Below are positions 42,869 through 54,800 of a DNA stretch of 64,000 nt, one piece after another. How positions within the stretch are numbered: position 1 is the stretch's first letter; each line of letters starts with the position of its first letter. The DNA is from Pseudomonas paraglycinae (lineage in GTDB: Bacteria; Pseudomonadota; Gammaproteobacteria; Pseudomonadales; Pseudomonadaceae): contig NZ_BQHR01000011.1 in the NCBI RefSeq assembly GCF_021601625.1, positions 186,001 through 250,000 on the forward strand, written 5' to 3'. The translations under genes and the position numbers were made by a program. The notes beneath the pieces were generated by a model that did no database searches, had not been told where the DNA came from, and worked only from the letters and a program-made list of their open reading frames with translations.

Positions 42869-45800
42869 TTACAACGTCAGCTGTCCCCGCTCCTCTTCGG
42901 TCAGCTGCTGTTTCGCCTGTTCATCCAGCGCTCCGGCGCCCAGCACCTGCACCGGGCTGTTGGGGTTGTAGCCCGGCGTCGGTGCGCGGCTGGCGCCGTC
43001 GCGGGTCGGGGCCAGTTGTTCGTTGCCGAAGCTCAGTACCTGCACGGTGAACACCGAAGCCTGGTTCTGGCGCGACGCGGCCTGTTGCTGACGGGCAACG
43101 TCTTCCGCCGCCTGGGTCGCCGACGACGCGGCGGAACTGGCGGAGGTGATCGCCCCGGTGTTGACCGCCGACACCACCGGCACGCCGGTCGCCTTGCCCT
43201 GCACCGAAATGTTGGCGGCGTTGACCACCGTCAGCGCGGCGATGTTGACGTTGCCCGAGACGCGAATGCCCGCCTCGCCCGCATCGATGGTGCCCAGCGG
43301 CGCGATCAGGTCGATGTCCCCCGGTGCCACTTCGGCAATCGGGTTGAGCGTGGCGATACCTGCGCCGGTGCTCGGCACCGATGGCGACAGGGTCACGTTG
43401 CCCCAGGTGTCGTACACGCGTTTGGGCGGGGTGTAGACCACGGTGGTTTTCGAACCGCGACCGGCGTTGATGTCGCCCTCGGCGGACCATCCAAGGATCG
43501 AGCCGCCAAACGTGGTCATGATCCGGCTCTGCCCCAGCAGAATGCTGCCCTGGGAATAGAGCTGAATGTTGCCCGAACCCTGGGTGATGATCCCCGCTGT
43601 GGACGGCGGCGCCGCGCCCTCGATACCGAACACCTGACCACCGCCCGGGGTGAGCATCTGGATGTCACCACCGAACAGCGTCTTGACCCCTGCGCCGCCG
43701 TACATCGTGATATCGCCGTCATAGCGGATCGGATTGCCGGCCACATCGACGGTCGGGAACAGTGAAGCAATGGCGTTGCGACCACGCAGATAACTGCCTT
43801 TGCGCGGGCCGTCGACATCGTTGTATTCCAGGCCACCAGCACGCAGCTCGGCGAAATACACCTGACGGGCGAAGATCGCCTGCTCGGTACTCGGCAGTGC
43901 AGCGAAGAAGGCTTGCGCCTGTTCGGCGTTGCCGCTGAAGCCATAGCCAAGGGTCAGCCAGCTCTGCAGTTCATCGAGGTAAGTCTTGACCACTTTGCCC
44001 GGTTGCCCGTTGAGGGATGCGTTCGGGTCCGCGAGGTTCTGCGGGTTCAGGTAACGGGCGATGAACCGCGAATAATCCGCTCCCTGTACGCCCGTACCGG
44101 CCTGCATCACCAGGCTGGCGCCGGGGCGGTTGTCCCCCGCCAGAATCGGTCCGATGCTGGTAATGCTGGCACGGTCCTCCATCAGGATGTTGCGCCCTGC
44201 CTTGATGTCCAGCACACCCGGGCCGGCGATGTCGAAGCTGCTGTAGAGGATGTCGCGCCCTGCCGAGACCCGGGAAATATCCCGTGAATTGTTGTGCACG
44301 AACAGATTGCCGGTCGAGGCGACACCCTCTGTATTCGGTAACCCCATCTCGCCGTTGGGCGCCGTGGTCGGTTGCCCGAGAAAGGTACCGGAAGCCACGA
44401 TGTCTCGCCCTGCCAGCATCCAGACAGGGCTGGCCGCCTCGTACCAGGTACGTTTGGAGAGGCTGAACGTCAGTGTTTCACCACTGCGCACCCCCACCAG
44501 ATCACCGGTCAAAGCATAGAACCGTGCGGGCGCCTGCACCTCACTCAAACCCGAGTAACTGTTGGCACCGAAAGCAAACAGCGGATATCGCAAGTTTTTA
44601 TCGGGTGAAACCCCATCACTGCCACGGTTGGTCATGATCGGCGTTTTCGATGTGTTGTTACCGTAGCCATTGAAGGCCGGTGTGAATGGCGTAGCGATGG
44701 CCGACGGACTGGCGCCCGACTGATTGATTGCGTAGCCACCGGCATAGATCGAATCCTGCGCCAGGAGCTCCAGTTGCCCGGCCTTCGAGGGCGCCAGCAA
44801 CAAGGAGTACGCTGTGGCCGGCAAAAATCCGCTGCCTTGCATGTAGGTCGCCGACGGCCCGGCATAAATCGAGCCCTGGGCCGCCACCGCACGCAGGATC
44901 GACGGATATACGAAGCGCCCATCGGTGGGAGATGTGTTTCGCCCGATCATGGGGCCCTGCCCGTCAACCTCGCCCAGCTGTGTGCTTGGCGTCAGGTTGC
45001 CTCCAGCCGAAAACAGATCGATAGCCGTGTGATCGGTCCATAGCGAGAAACCACTCAATCCGCCCCCGTCATGCACGACACCGTCAGCGGTGGTGAACGG
45101 CGTCGAGTTCTGCAACCGAACCCGGCCCGGGTCCGCCGCACCACCCAGCACCAGGTCGCCGCGGGTATTGAGGCTCATGCCAGAGTCGCCAGGGATCAAG
45201 ACCAGGCCGCCGGAGGCACTGCCAGCGGTGGATGTGAACGGGTCAAACGGTCGGACTTCGCGTGGGTCCTGCACATAGGAGGCTGCGCCGTACTGCAGAT
45301 TGATTCCACCCAGCGCCCCGCCAGTCAGTCGGGCCGCGCCGCGCAGGTTGATCAGAGCGCCTTGCAGGTCGTGTCGGGGGACTCCCACGCCAATGTTGCC
45401 GGCCCGGGCCTGCAACGACGGATTGAGCGAACCGCCGATGCGGATGTCCATGTCACCGCCACCGGTCAATTGCAGCCGTCCATCGTCGCCGACGCGCCCG
45501 GTACTCCCGACCGCCACGATCAAGCCTTGGCCACGGGGGTAAAGATTGGTGTTGGCGTTTTCGCCCAACGCCTTGACCATGCCCCCATCGGCACCTGCGC
45601 GCAGGCTGATGTTGCCGCCACCCAACGTGCCGAAACCGGTGAAGCCAACCAGGAACGGCCCGGTATCGACGCCTTGATCCGGCAACGGCTGAGTCGCATA
45701 ACTGCCGAAGTTGATCCACCACGCCGTCGGCACATCGCTGTTGCCGGTCCCCTGACGCCAGAGCCAGTTGCCCACCGCCACACTGGGCACTTGCTCAGGT

Positions 45801-48800
45801 GTTTCCAGGGTTGCCGAAGGGCCACGCCGACCCAGCACATCCCCCGAAATCGAACCACCGGCGTTGATGGTCAGGTTGCCGCCCATTTGCGGGTACCAGG
45901 CCTGATACAGACTGTCGTTGCCTGTGACCCACCGCTCGTAATCGCTGCCGGCACTGCCCAGCACCGAACCGTTGTCCGACAGACGTCCGCGCGGCTGGTT
46001 GAAGCGCGGATCGATCTCTTCGGATTGGGTGCCGGCGGTATAGACGCCGAACGGTGAGTCCATGCTCAGATCACCGGCGGCGAGCACGTCCAGATCCCCG
46101 GTACCGGTACGCAGTACGCTGAACATCTGTGTGCGGGTCCTGACGGTGATGCCCGGTTTGTTTTCCACGCACAGCTCAGGGAAAGACCCACACCAGGCAA
46201 GCACGTCGTCATCGCTTATCGGTGACCCCGGGGGCATGCCCATCCAGTTGTCCGGTGCCCACGTCCATCGCGGTGCAGAAACGCAGGAGTTCGGTGCCCA
46301 GTCGCACCATTCCTTGAGCTCGTCAGGCACTGGTTCGCCCGGGGTGAAGCCACCCAGGTTGCCTTCACCCCAGACCAGGGTTGGTGCCTTTTCAGTGACT
46401 TTGAGCCCGTAATGAGTGTCGGCCAGACGCAGATTGCCGTCGCTGGAAACCGGCTTGATCGCACGCGTATCAGCGGCACCCAAATCGGCCCCCGCCACCA
46501 CCCGCATCGACCAGGACGCGCTGCCGGCCGGTAACAGGCTGGCAACGGCCCAGTTGCGCCCCTGCTGGTTGCCGTTCAATGGCCGCAACTCGATAAAGGC
46601 CGTCCCATCGGTCAGCACCACGTCGGTCATCGACGGAATCAAAGAACCGCGCAGCAATGCCAGCGATCCACTCAAGCGCACGCCTTTGATCGCGTTGGTA
46701 CCGGCTTCGACGCTCCCCGGCAACGGCACGCCTTTAGGCCAGCGAATCGCTTTGACAGACGTGACGTCATTCAAGCGAATACCCGCGCCAAGGCGGCTGC
46801 CGGCCGGCAATGTGACGTTGTCGGTCAGCAGCGTTCCAGCGGCAAAAATCAACTGGCCCGAGGCATCGTGAACCGCGCCTGCCAGTACCGTACCGGCGCC
46901 CAGCGTGTACGGCGCGGCCAAGGTCGCTTCGGTTGGCAACAATGTGCCAGCGGCCAGGGTCGTCGCTTGCAGCGGCACGTCGTAGTTCAGCGTGACGCCC
47001 GCCGGGAACAGCGTGCCCTCCGCCAGTGTGACGCCTGCACCCGGCACTACCAGATCACCGCCGAACGGCTGAATCCCCGGCAACAGTTTCCAGCCCGCAT
47101 CGTCGACCGTCTCGGGTGGCGGTGCAAAACCGTCGTTGAGGCTGCCGTGGATATCGAGATTGCCGCCGGCGCGAATCACCAGGCTGCCAGACTCGCCAGA
47201 GCCATAGGCTGCGGTTTTCTGCGTATGCGGATTGAGACTGGCATAGCGGTAACCGGACAGATCCACATCGCCCTGCACCACCAGATCGCCGTCGGCGGTT
47301 TTGCTGACGATCTCGACACCCGGTCGCAGATGGAAGGCATCGGCATAGGACGCATTGTTCAGGCCGGCCAGTTTGTTCTGCAGCAGGTTGCTGTTGAGCA
47401 ACGCGGCATCGATGAACGCCGTGTTGTCGCCATGAATGTGGTCAAGGTAGGCCTGATCGATCACCTGATACGGACGTCCGCTGGCCGCCGGGTCTGCACC
47501 GTCGCTGGCATCGCTGTAACGGCGCGTGGCATTGAGCCCGATCGAACGGGCGCCCTGAATGTTCAGTGCGCCGCTGGCGTCGATGGCGATGTCGCCGCCG
47601 GCCAGACGTGGTGCGTTCAACTCCAGCGTACCGCGCGGCAATCCATCGGACTGCCCGGGCAATGGCCCCGGTGCAGCGTCGGTGCCGTGGCGCAGATCGA
47701 TCCGTGCGCCGGAGCCCAGCGTCAGCGTTCCGGCGCCGGAGTTGAGCTCGACCATCGCCCGGTTCGGTGCATCGATGATTTTTCCGTAGCTGTCGACCCG
47801 CAGCACACGGCCATGGGCGTCGAGCACGGCGCTGCCAGTCACCGTCAGGCCGTTCTTCGCCGACAGACGAATCGAGCCGACCCTTGAACCACTCGCGTCG
47901 ACAAGGCCCGCGACGGTCAGGCTACCGTTGTCCACCGAGACATTGACCTCACCGGCCTTGAGCCCGTCGCCGATCAACAGATCGCCCTGCTTGAGTTGCA
48001 GGCTGCGGCTGCCAAAAACCTGCCCTGCGTTCAAGCGCTGGTTAAGGGCCGCAAATTGCTGGCTCGGATCACCATTCAAGTGTTGCGCGCGGATGTCCAC
48101 GCCACCGGCCTTGTACGGCACCCATGTGCCACCCGCGTCATAACTGCCGCTGCTGGCGCCGAGGATCTGGCCCTGCAGATCGACCATCCCGGCATCGCTG
48201 GCCAAGGCGATGGCGCTGAGATTGCCGGCCTGATTGTTCTGCGCCGACAGGTCGATGCTTGAGCCCGCGAGCTGACGGATATTGCCGTGGCTGCTGTACA
48301 GCGCCACATCACCGCCCCAGCTGTACTTGTTCACATCGTTGAACGCCAGGGTACGCCCGGCCATATCCAGGTAGGCGCCACTGTTCAGGGTCAGGTCTTC
48401 TGCCGATTTGATCACCAGTTTGCCGCTGGCCAGAGCAATGCGACTGTCGAGCGTGACATTACGCGCATCGAGCGTCAGTTCCGCGCCCAGGACATTGGCC
48501 GCCGCTGGGGTACCGGCGCCCGTGAGAGTCAGGTTGTTACCGGCCTTGAGCAGGTTCACCGAGGCCGCCTCCCCCGTCAGCAACGGGGTGCGCAGGTTGA
48601 GGTTGCCGCCGCTGTAGGCATAACCCCCGACCGGGTCGAATGCGCCTTGCGCCTGATACACCGCAAGGCTGCCTTTGTGGTTGGCGGTGATGCGGTCGCT
48701 GGCGGTCAGATTGACGTTGGCAAAGCCCAGCACCAGGCGATCGTTCTGCTCCAGTCCACTGGCCTGCGGGTTGGGGCCGTAGCCGAATTCGATGCGCTGG

Positions 48801-51800
48801 GCCTGAATGTCGAGTGTGCCCTGACCGGTGCCGGCGCCGCCAGAGATGACAGCAGCGGGCGCTTGCGTGGCGCCGTTCCAGACCAGATTCGCAGTGCGGA
48901 TGCTCGCAACGTCTGCGGCTTGGCCCAAGCCATAAATGGCCGGTGTGCTGAGTATCAGATTCTGCAGTTTGCTGACGCCGGTCTGCCGATCCAGCGTGTC
49001 GAGGCTGACACTGCCATAGAAATTGAAGGCATCGCGACTGGTCAGGCTCAAGGTCTCCAGGGCCGGAGCGCCAAACTGCGTATCACCGCGCAACAGCCGG
49101 TCGAGCACGTTCTGGTTCAGGGTCAGGCCGGTCGGCACACGACTGCCGGCGGCACTCAAGGCCTCGGCACTGCCGGCATTGATCGTCCCCACCGCCAGCG
49201 TCAGATGGCGAGTACCGAAGCGTACCGTTTCGTCGAGCTCGAACTGTTTGTCTGTGGCGGCCGTGATGCTGCCATTGGAGTAAAGCAGCGTCGGGTTGGT
49301 GCAGGCGTTCGTCGGGCAGTTGCCGATGCGAATATCCCCCGCGCCGGAGGTAGGGGTCGACAACGACGGCGCGAGCACGTTGGTCCAACCGTTCGAGACC
49401 ACCAGCAGACCTGCCGTGCCCGGAGCATAGATAAAGCCTGCGGATGAATCGTACGGTGCGTCGCCGCGCCCCAGAGTGTTGATCCCCGAACCGGCTTCGA
49501 GCGTGATGCTGCCACGGGTACTGGTGGTACGCAGCAGCACTTCAGGCGCAGACAGCATGGCGCCCTCACGCAGGGTGATATTCGATGTATCACCGATGAA
49601 CGAAACGATATTGCCCGCCGTGTTGTAATCGATCGCCGGTTGCGCGCCGATGGTCAGACGGCCTGCACCCAATCTGTTGAGGCTGTCGGCATACAGCGAC
49701 ACGCCGCTGAAACCCTCGGTACGCCGATGCCCGTCGCCGAGCAGTTCCACATCCCGCGCGCCCCTCACCACCGCCGTCCCGACCACGCCGCCAGTGGCCG
49801 GTTTGAACAACACCTGTCCGGCGAAATCCAGCGCAATACCCTGCTCGGCGCCCGACATCAAGTACAGATTCAGCGACTTGCCATCCATCGGCGCCAACGC
49901 CCGTGGCACGCCACGCCGTGCAGCGTCACTGCGGACGAATTGAGTAAAACCGGTTTCGTTGTACTGCGAATAACGGCGCACGACATCGGCCGAGGTCAGG
50001 ATGACCTGGCTGGCCAGGTTGTCACGCAGCCCGGTGTTGGCGATCGACATCAACCCCGAGCTGGTCCATGAACCATTGCGCAAAGGCAACGCGCCAGGCG
50101 TGACACCCGCTGCGGCCTGGCCGTTGACCTCGACCCGGAACGCCCCCGGCAACAAGGCGAACGTCGAGGGCAGCAGCGTATAGGTGCCTGCCGCCAGCCC
50201 CGGCACGCCGGCGCCGAGGGTGATTTGCTGGCCGATGCGCGGATCAACCGCTCCCGCTTCGGCGAGCATCGGCGCGTAGGTGCTCTGATTGCCGGGCACG
50301 ATGGCGTACACCGGATTGCTGGCCAGGCCTGGCAAGCTGAACGTACCGTCGGTGGCATTGCGCACCAGCGGATTGAAGCGTGCATCGGTAGAGCCGCCCC
50401 GCCCGGACACAAACCCGGCCCCTCGCAGGTCGCCGCCGCCAGACAAATCGATCAATGCTCCCTGCTGCACATCGACGTACCGCGAGGTCAGCGTTACACC
50501 GGCGGTTTCTGCGGTAATCCCCTTGAGCACAACCGATTTGCCAGCGTATCGATAGTCGATGCCGTCGGTGGTGCCGCCATAGGGCATGACCAGTCCGTCC
50601 GCGCTGACCGACGTCACACTGCCCGGCAACAAATGCAGGTCATGGGTGTTGACCACGGTCTCGTCGCCCAGGCGGATCATGCCCAGCGGCGCACGAATAA
50701 CGCCGCCCTGCTCAATGTGCCCGGCAGCCAGCGTCAAGTCGCCAAACACCGAGTAAGGCACGGCGGCCGGAGCGCTCCCGGCGCGGGTGATGCGCAAGGT
50801 GCGCGCCGGGTCGGCGCCCGGGTGCACGCTCTGATAACCGACCCGCACCTCGGCAGTGACATCACTGGCCGGATAGATTTGCGCGGCCTGCAGGTTCAGG
50901 TCCCCAGGCGTCCACAACTCCGTTTTAGTGGTGTACCCGGTCGGAGCCAGAAAGCGCAGATCCCCCCGGCTGTGCAAAGTCACCTGATCAAAGCCGCGCC
51001 GACTGACCTCGATTGCCGCACCGTTGAGTAACGCAATCTTCCCCGCCGTGCCGAACGACAGGCTGTTGCCCAGATCCAGCAGGTCCGCCGTGGCGTTGAA
51101 CGTGGCGGGTGCCACATGGGTCGTCGGAGTGTTCATGACTCGCGGGCGCAGATAACCCGGCGCGTCGAAGTATTTGCCGGTCCCCGACAACCGCAGATAC
51201 GGCGCTGACAGATTGATCCGCGCAGTCTCTCTGGCGCCGTCGGCCAACGCCAACGCGCCGGCATACAGGCTCAGGCTCTGGCGGCTGTGCAGATCGACAT
51301 CGCCGTCGAACGACAGCAAACCATTGCTCAGCAGGCTCAGGTTGTCGAAACCGCCGGCCATCAACTGATTGGCGCCCAGGCGGGCACGACCGTATTGCAA
51401 GGCTGAAGCAGCGGCACCGGGTTGCAGATCCTGCGGCAGCTGGGACTTGCCTGCGTCCTGTCCAAGGATGATTTCCCTGGCGGCACGCACTTCATTGGCG
51501 GCGAGGTTGAGGTCGTAGAGCGGCGTCTCCAGTGCAATGTCCAGACGCCCGCCGGCTGCGCCCGCACCACCGGCGACTGCACGCAGGCTGCCATCGATGA
51601 ACAGTCCGTTATAGGAGCTGAGGCTGATTCGTCCACCATCGGTGGCTATCGGCGTGGGGCCCTGCCCGGCGATATCCAGCGTGGCTTGAGCACCGGACGC
51701 GTCCAGTCGTGCGCCCTCACGCACGATCACATAGGCATCGGCCGATGTCGCCGTGGCTTTTTTCGCATCGATTTCACCGCCGACGATGATCGTGCCGCCC

Positions 51801-54800
51801 TTGCCCACCAGCCCGTAAGTACGACCCAGCGCATCCACCGCCGTGGCCGCGCGGCCAGCCACATCCAGCACCGCGTGTTCGCCGATCCAGATCGAGCGGT
51901 TGTGCGCTGCGTTGTCAGCCAGTTGTGAGTTGTCGGCGACGTCGTTCGAACCGAACTGTTGCTGGCGAATATCGAGGGTGCCACCCCAGGCATTCAGTTC
52001 GCCATTGAGGGTGATCTGTCCCGCGCCGCGCAAGTTGATGCTCTGCCCGGGGTCGACGCTGATGCGCGAGCCCTGGCCGAGGCTCAGGGTCGTGTGTGCA
52101 GGATCGAGCAACCTGACTTCGCTGGTACCGGCCTGTAGCGTCAGGCTGGCACCGGCACGCCGCGTCAGTTGGGCCTTGGTCGGATTTTCCTGATAGAGCG
52201 GCGGCGTCCACAACTCCAGTGCCTGCTGCGGTGCGGCACCGCTGACCTGATTGGCGGCCGCCTCGCTGAAGCGATAGACCGGCATCGACACATCAATGAC
52301 GGTGTTATCCGTCACTTCCATCCGGTTCAGGCCAATCAGGTTGTAGGTCGAGAAGCCTTTTTCAAACAGCGTCGGCGTCAGCTGCAACACAGAGTCGGCC
52401 TGACGCTTATCGGTCTGGCCGATCAGCACATCGCCGGTCTGCAGAAACAAACGGCCGCCGCCAGACACACCGTAACCCCGCAGCTGGCCGTCCAGAGTCA
52501 GATGACTGTCACCCGACGCGGTCAAGGCGCCGGCCTCCAGCGTCACGTCACCGCCCTTGCCGCCGCGCGTCTTGCCATTGGTCAGAATCGCCCCGCCGGA
52601 AGACACGTCCAGCAGGCTGCCGACACCGATCTCGATGTCACCGCTGCTGCGAATCGACACCACGCCACCATCCAGATACGCCAGGCTGGCGGTATCGTCC
52701 GGGTTGGTGCGCAGGTTGCTCCACAGACCGCGAGTGTCCAGTTGTGCCCCTTCAGCCACGCTCACGCGGGTAGCCTTGCCGGTCGGCGCGACGAGTCGGG
52801 TGTCGGTGAGGCGATCGGTGTTGAGCTGATTGAGCACATTGCCCAGATGCAGGCTGCCGCCACGCGCGGTCAGGTTTGCGTTGACCTGCACGTCCGGCCC
52901 GTAAAGGGTGATGTCGCCGCCATTGTCGACGGTGACGGCACCTTGGACATTGATCCGTTCCTTGGCCGCCACTTTCAGCGTGCCCAGTTGCCAGTCACTG
53001 AGTTGCCCGGCATCAAGAAACAGCTTGCCGCTGCGCGCATCGGATACGGCGCCGGTCAGCTCCCGATCATCGCCGGCCAGCGGACGTTCGCCGCCGACCT
53101 GCACCTGATCGAACAATGGGTTGAGGCCGTAGAGCAAACCACCGGAAGCCGCCACGTACGCCGGGTCATAACTGCCGACAATCAACTGCCCGCGCCGCGC
53201 CAGCGCCGTCTGACGCTGCGCATAGCCATCGAGTACGGCACGCGGTGCCTGGATCTGGCGCTCGCCCTGATAAACCTCGCCAAGCATTTGCCCTTTGAGC
53301 ACAGCGTTGCGGGTGCCGATCACCAGTTGCCCGGCATCGCGTCCCACGGTGTAGCCCGACTCCCGACGACTGGACGGCGCAATCAACGGGTTGTAGTAAT
53401 AACTCGTCTGACCCCAGCGTTCACTGCTGTCTTCAAAGCCTTTGTACAGCCCGGTGTAGAGCAGATCGCCCGGTGCCTTTGAGACCTCATACAGGCGCCC
53501 GTCGGCCCCGCGCAGCCAGCTCTGGCGAATCTCGCCGCTTTGTACATCCAGCGTGCCGCCGGACAGGTTGATCAGCGAGCCCTTCTCGGTCACCACGTCA
53601 TTGCCGGCAAAACTGACCATGCCGCCCTGAGCCATCCACTCGCCGATGCTGTGGCCCTGGGTGCCGAGGTAACCGCCGACCTCCAGCAGACCACCAGCGG
53701 TGTACCAGCGATCCGTGGCGTAGCCGTTGGTGCCGGCCGGGACGTAAACCAGTTCGCGCACATCGACCCAGATGTCATTGCTGTTGAGCGCACCCTTGTC
53801 GCGATTGACCGAAGCATCGCGCTGCTCGTTGCCCTGGACGTTGATCTTGATGCTGTTGGATTCCATCGCGACTTTCACGCCGATGGCACCGGAGACATCG
53901 ATCAATGCGCCGTCACGCACCAGACTGCGACGCTGCGCCGCCACTGCAACCTGGCCGCCCGTGGCCAGGGTGATCGAACCGTTCTGGAACTCGACGCTGC
54001 CGCCGCTCTGGATATCAATGCGCGACTGATCGCTGCGAATCCGGTTGTTCGGTGTAACGCCGGTCAGCGCCGCCTGATGCTGACTGTCGAGGGCGGTCAG
54101 ATCGCTGCTGTCGAGCAGGATCGCCGTCGCGCTGCCCTGCCCCAGCGTCACGCTGCCCTGGGTGTCGGTGGCCGGATTGAGCAAATGAATCGTGCCGCGA
54201 GTGGCGACCGAGGTGCTGGCCAGCAACACGCCGTTTTGCACGACCTCATGGCCGGTCAGGGTGATGTCGCCGGTCGCGGCCTGAATCAGGCCGTTGTTGC
54301 TGACCTTGCCGGCAGCGCTGCCGGTCTTGAAGCCCGGCGTGACTTCGTTGCCGAACGTCGTCGAGAAACCATTGCCTTCAGTGCCCGAGCCTTTGCGGAT
54401 GTAAAAGCGATCCCCCGCGCCGAGCACGGTCTGGCCCTTGCCAGTGTTGATGCTGCCGTCGTTCTGCACTTCGCTGCCGAGCAGCAAGGCATAGCCGCCG
54501 GCATCGGTCGATTTGGCCGGCCGCGCGGTCTCGATGGACGCGCCGCGCTCCACCAGCACTTTGCCGGCCGCCTCGGTGAACGTCGGCTGGCTGCCGGTGC
54601 TGTCGAAATACAGGCCGCGGTCGCGGAACTGAATGTCAGTGATGTTGGCCGCCGCCGCCACCAGGTTGCGCACGTTGACCTGACTGGTGCCGCTGAACAC
54701 GATGCCGTTGCGGTTGATCAGCATCACCGTGCCGTCACCCTTGATCTGGCCCTGAATCTGGCTGGCCCGCGCATTCGGATCGTTGACCCGGTTGAGCACC

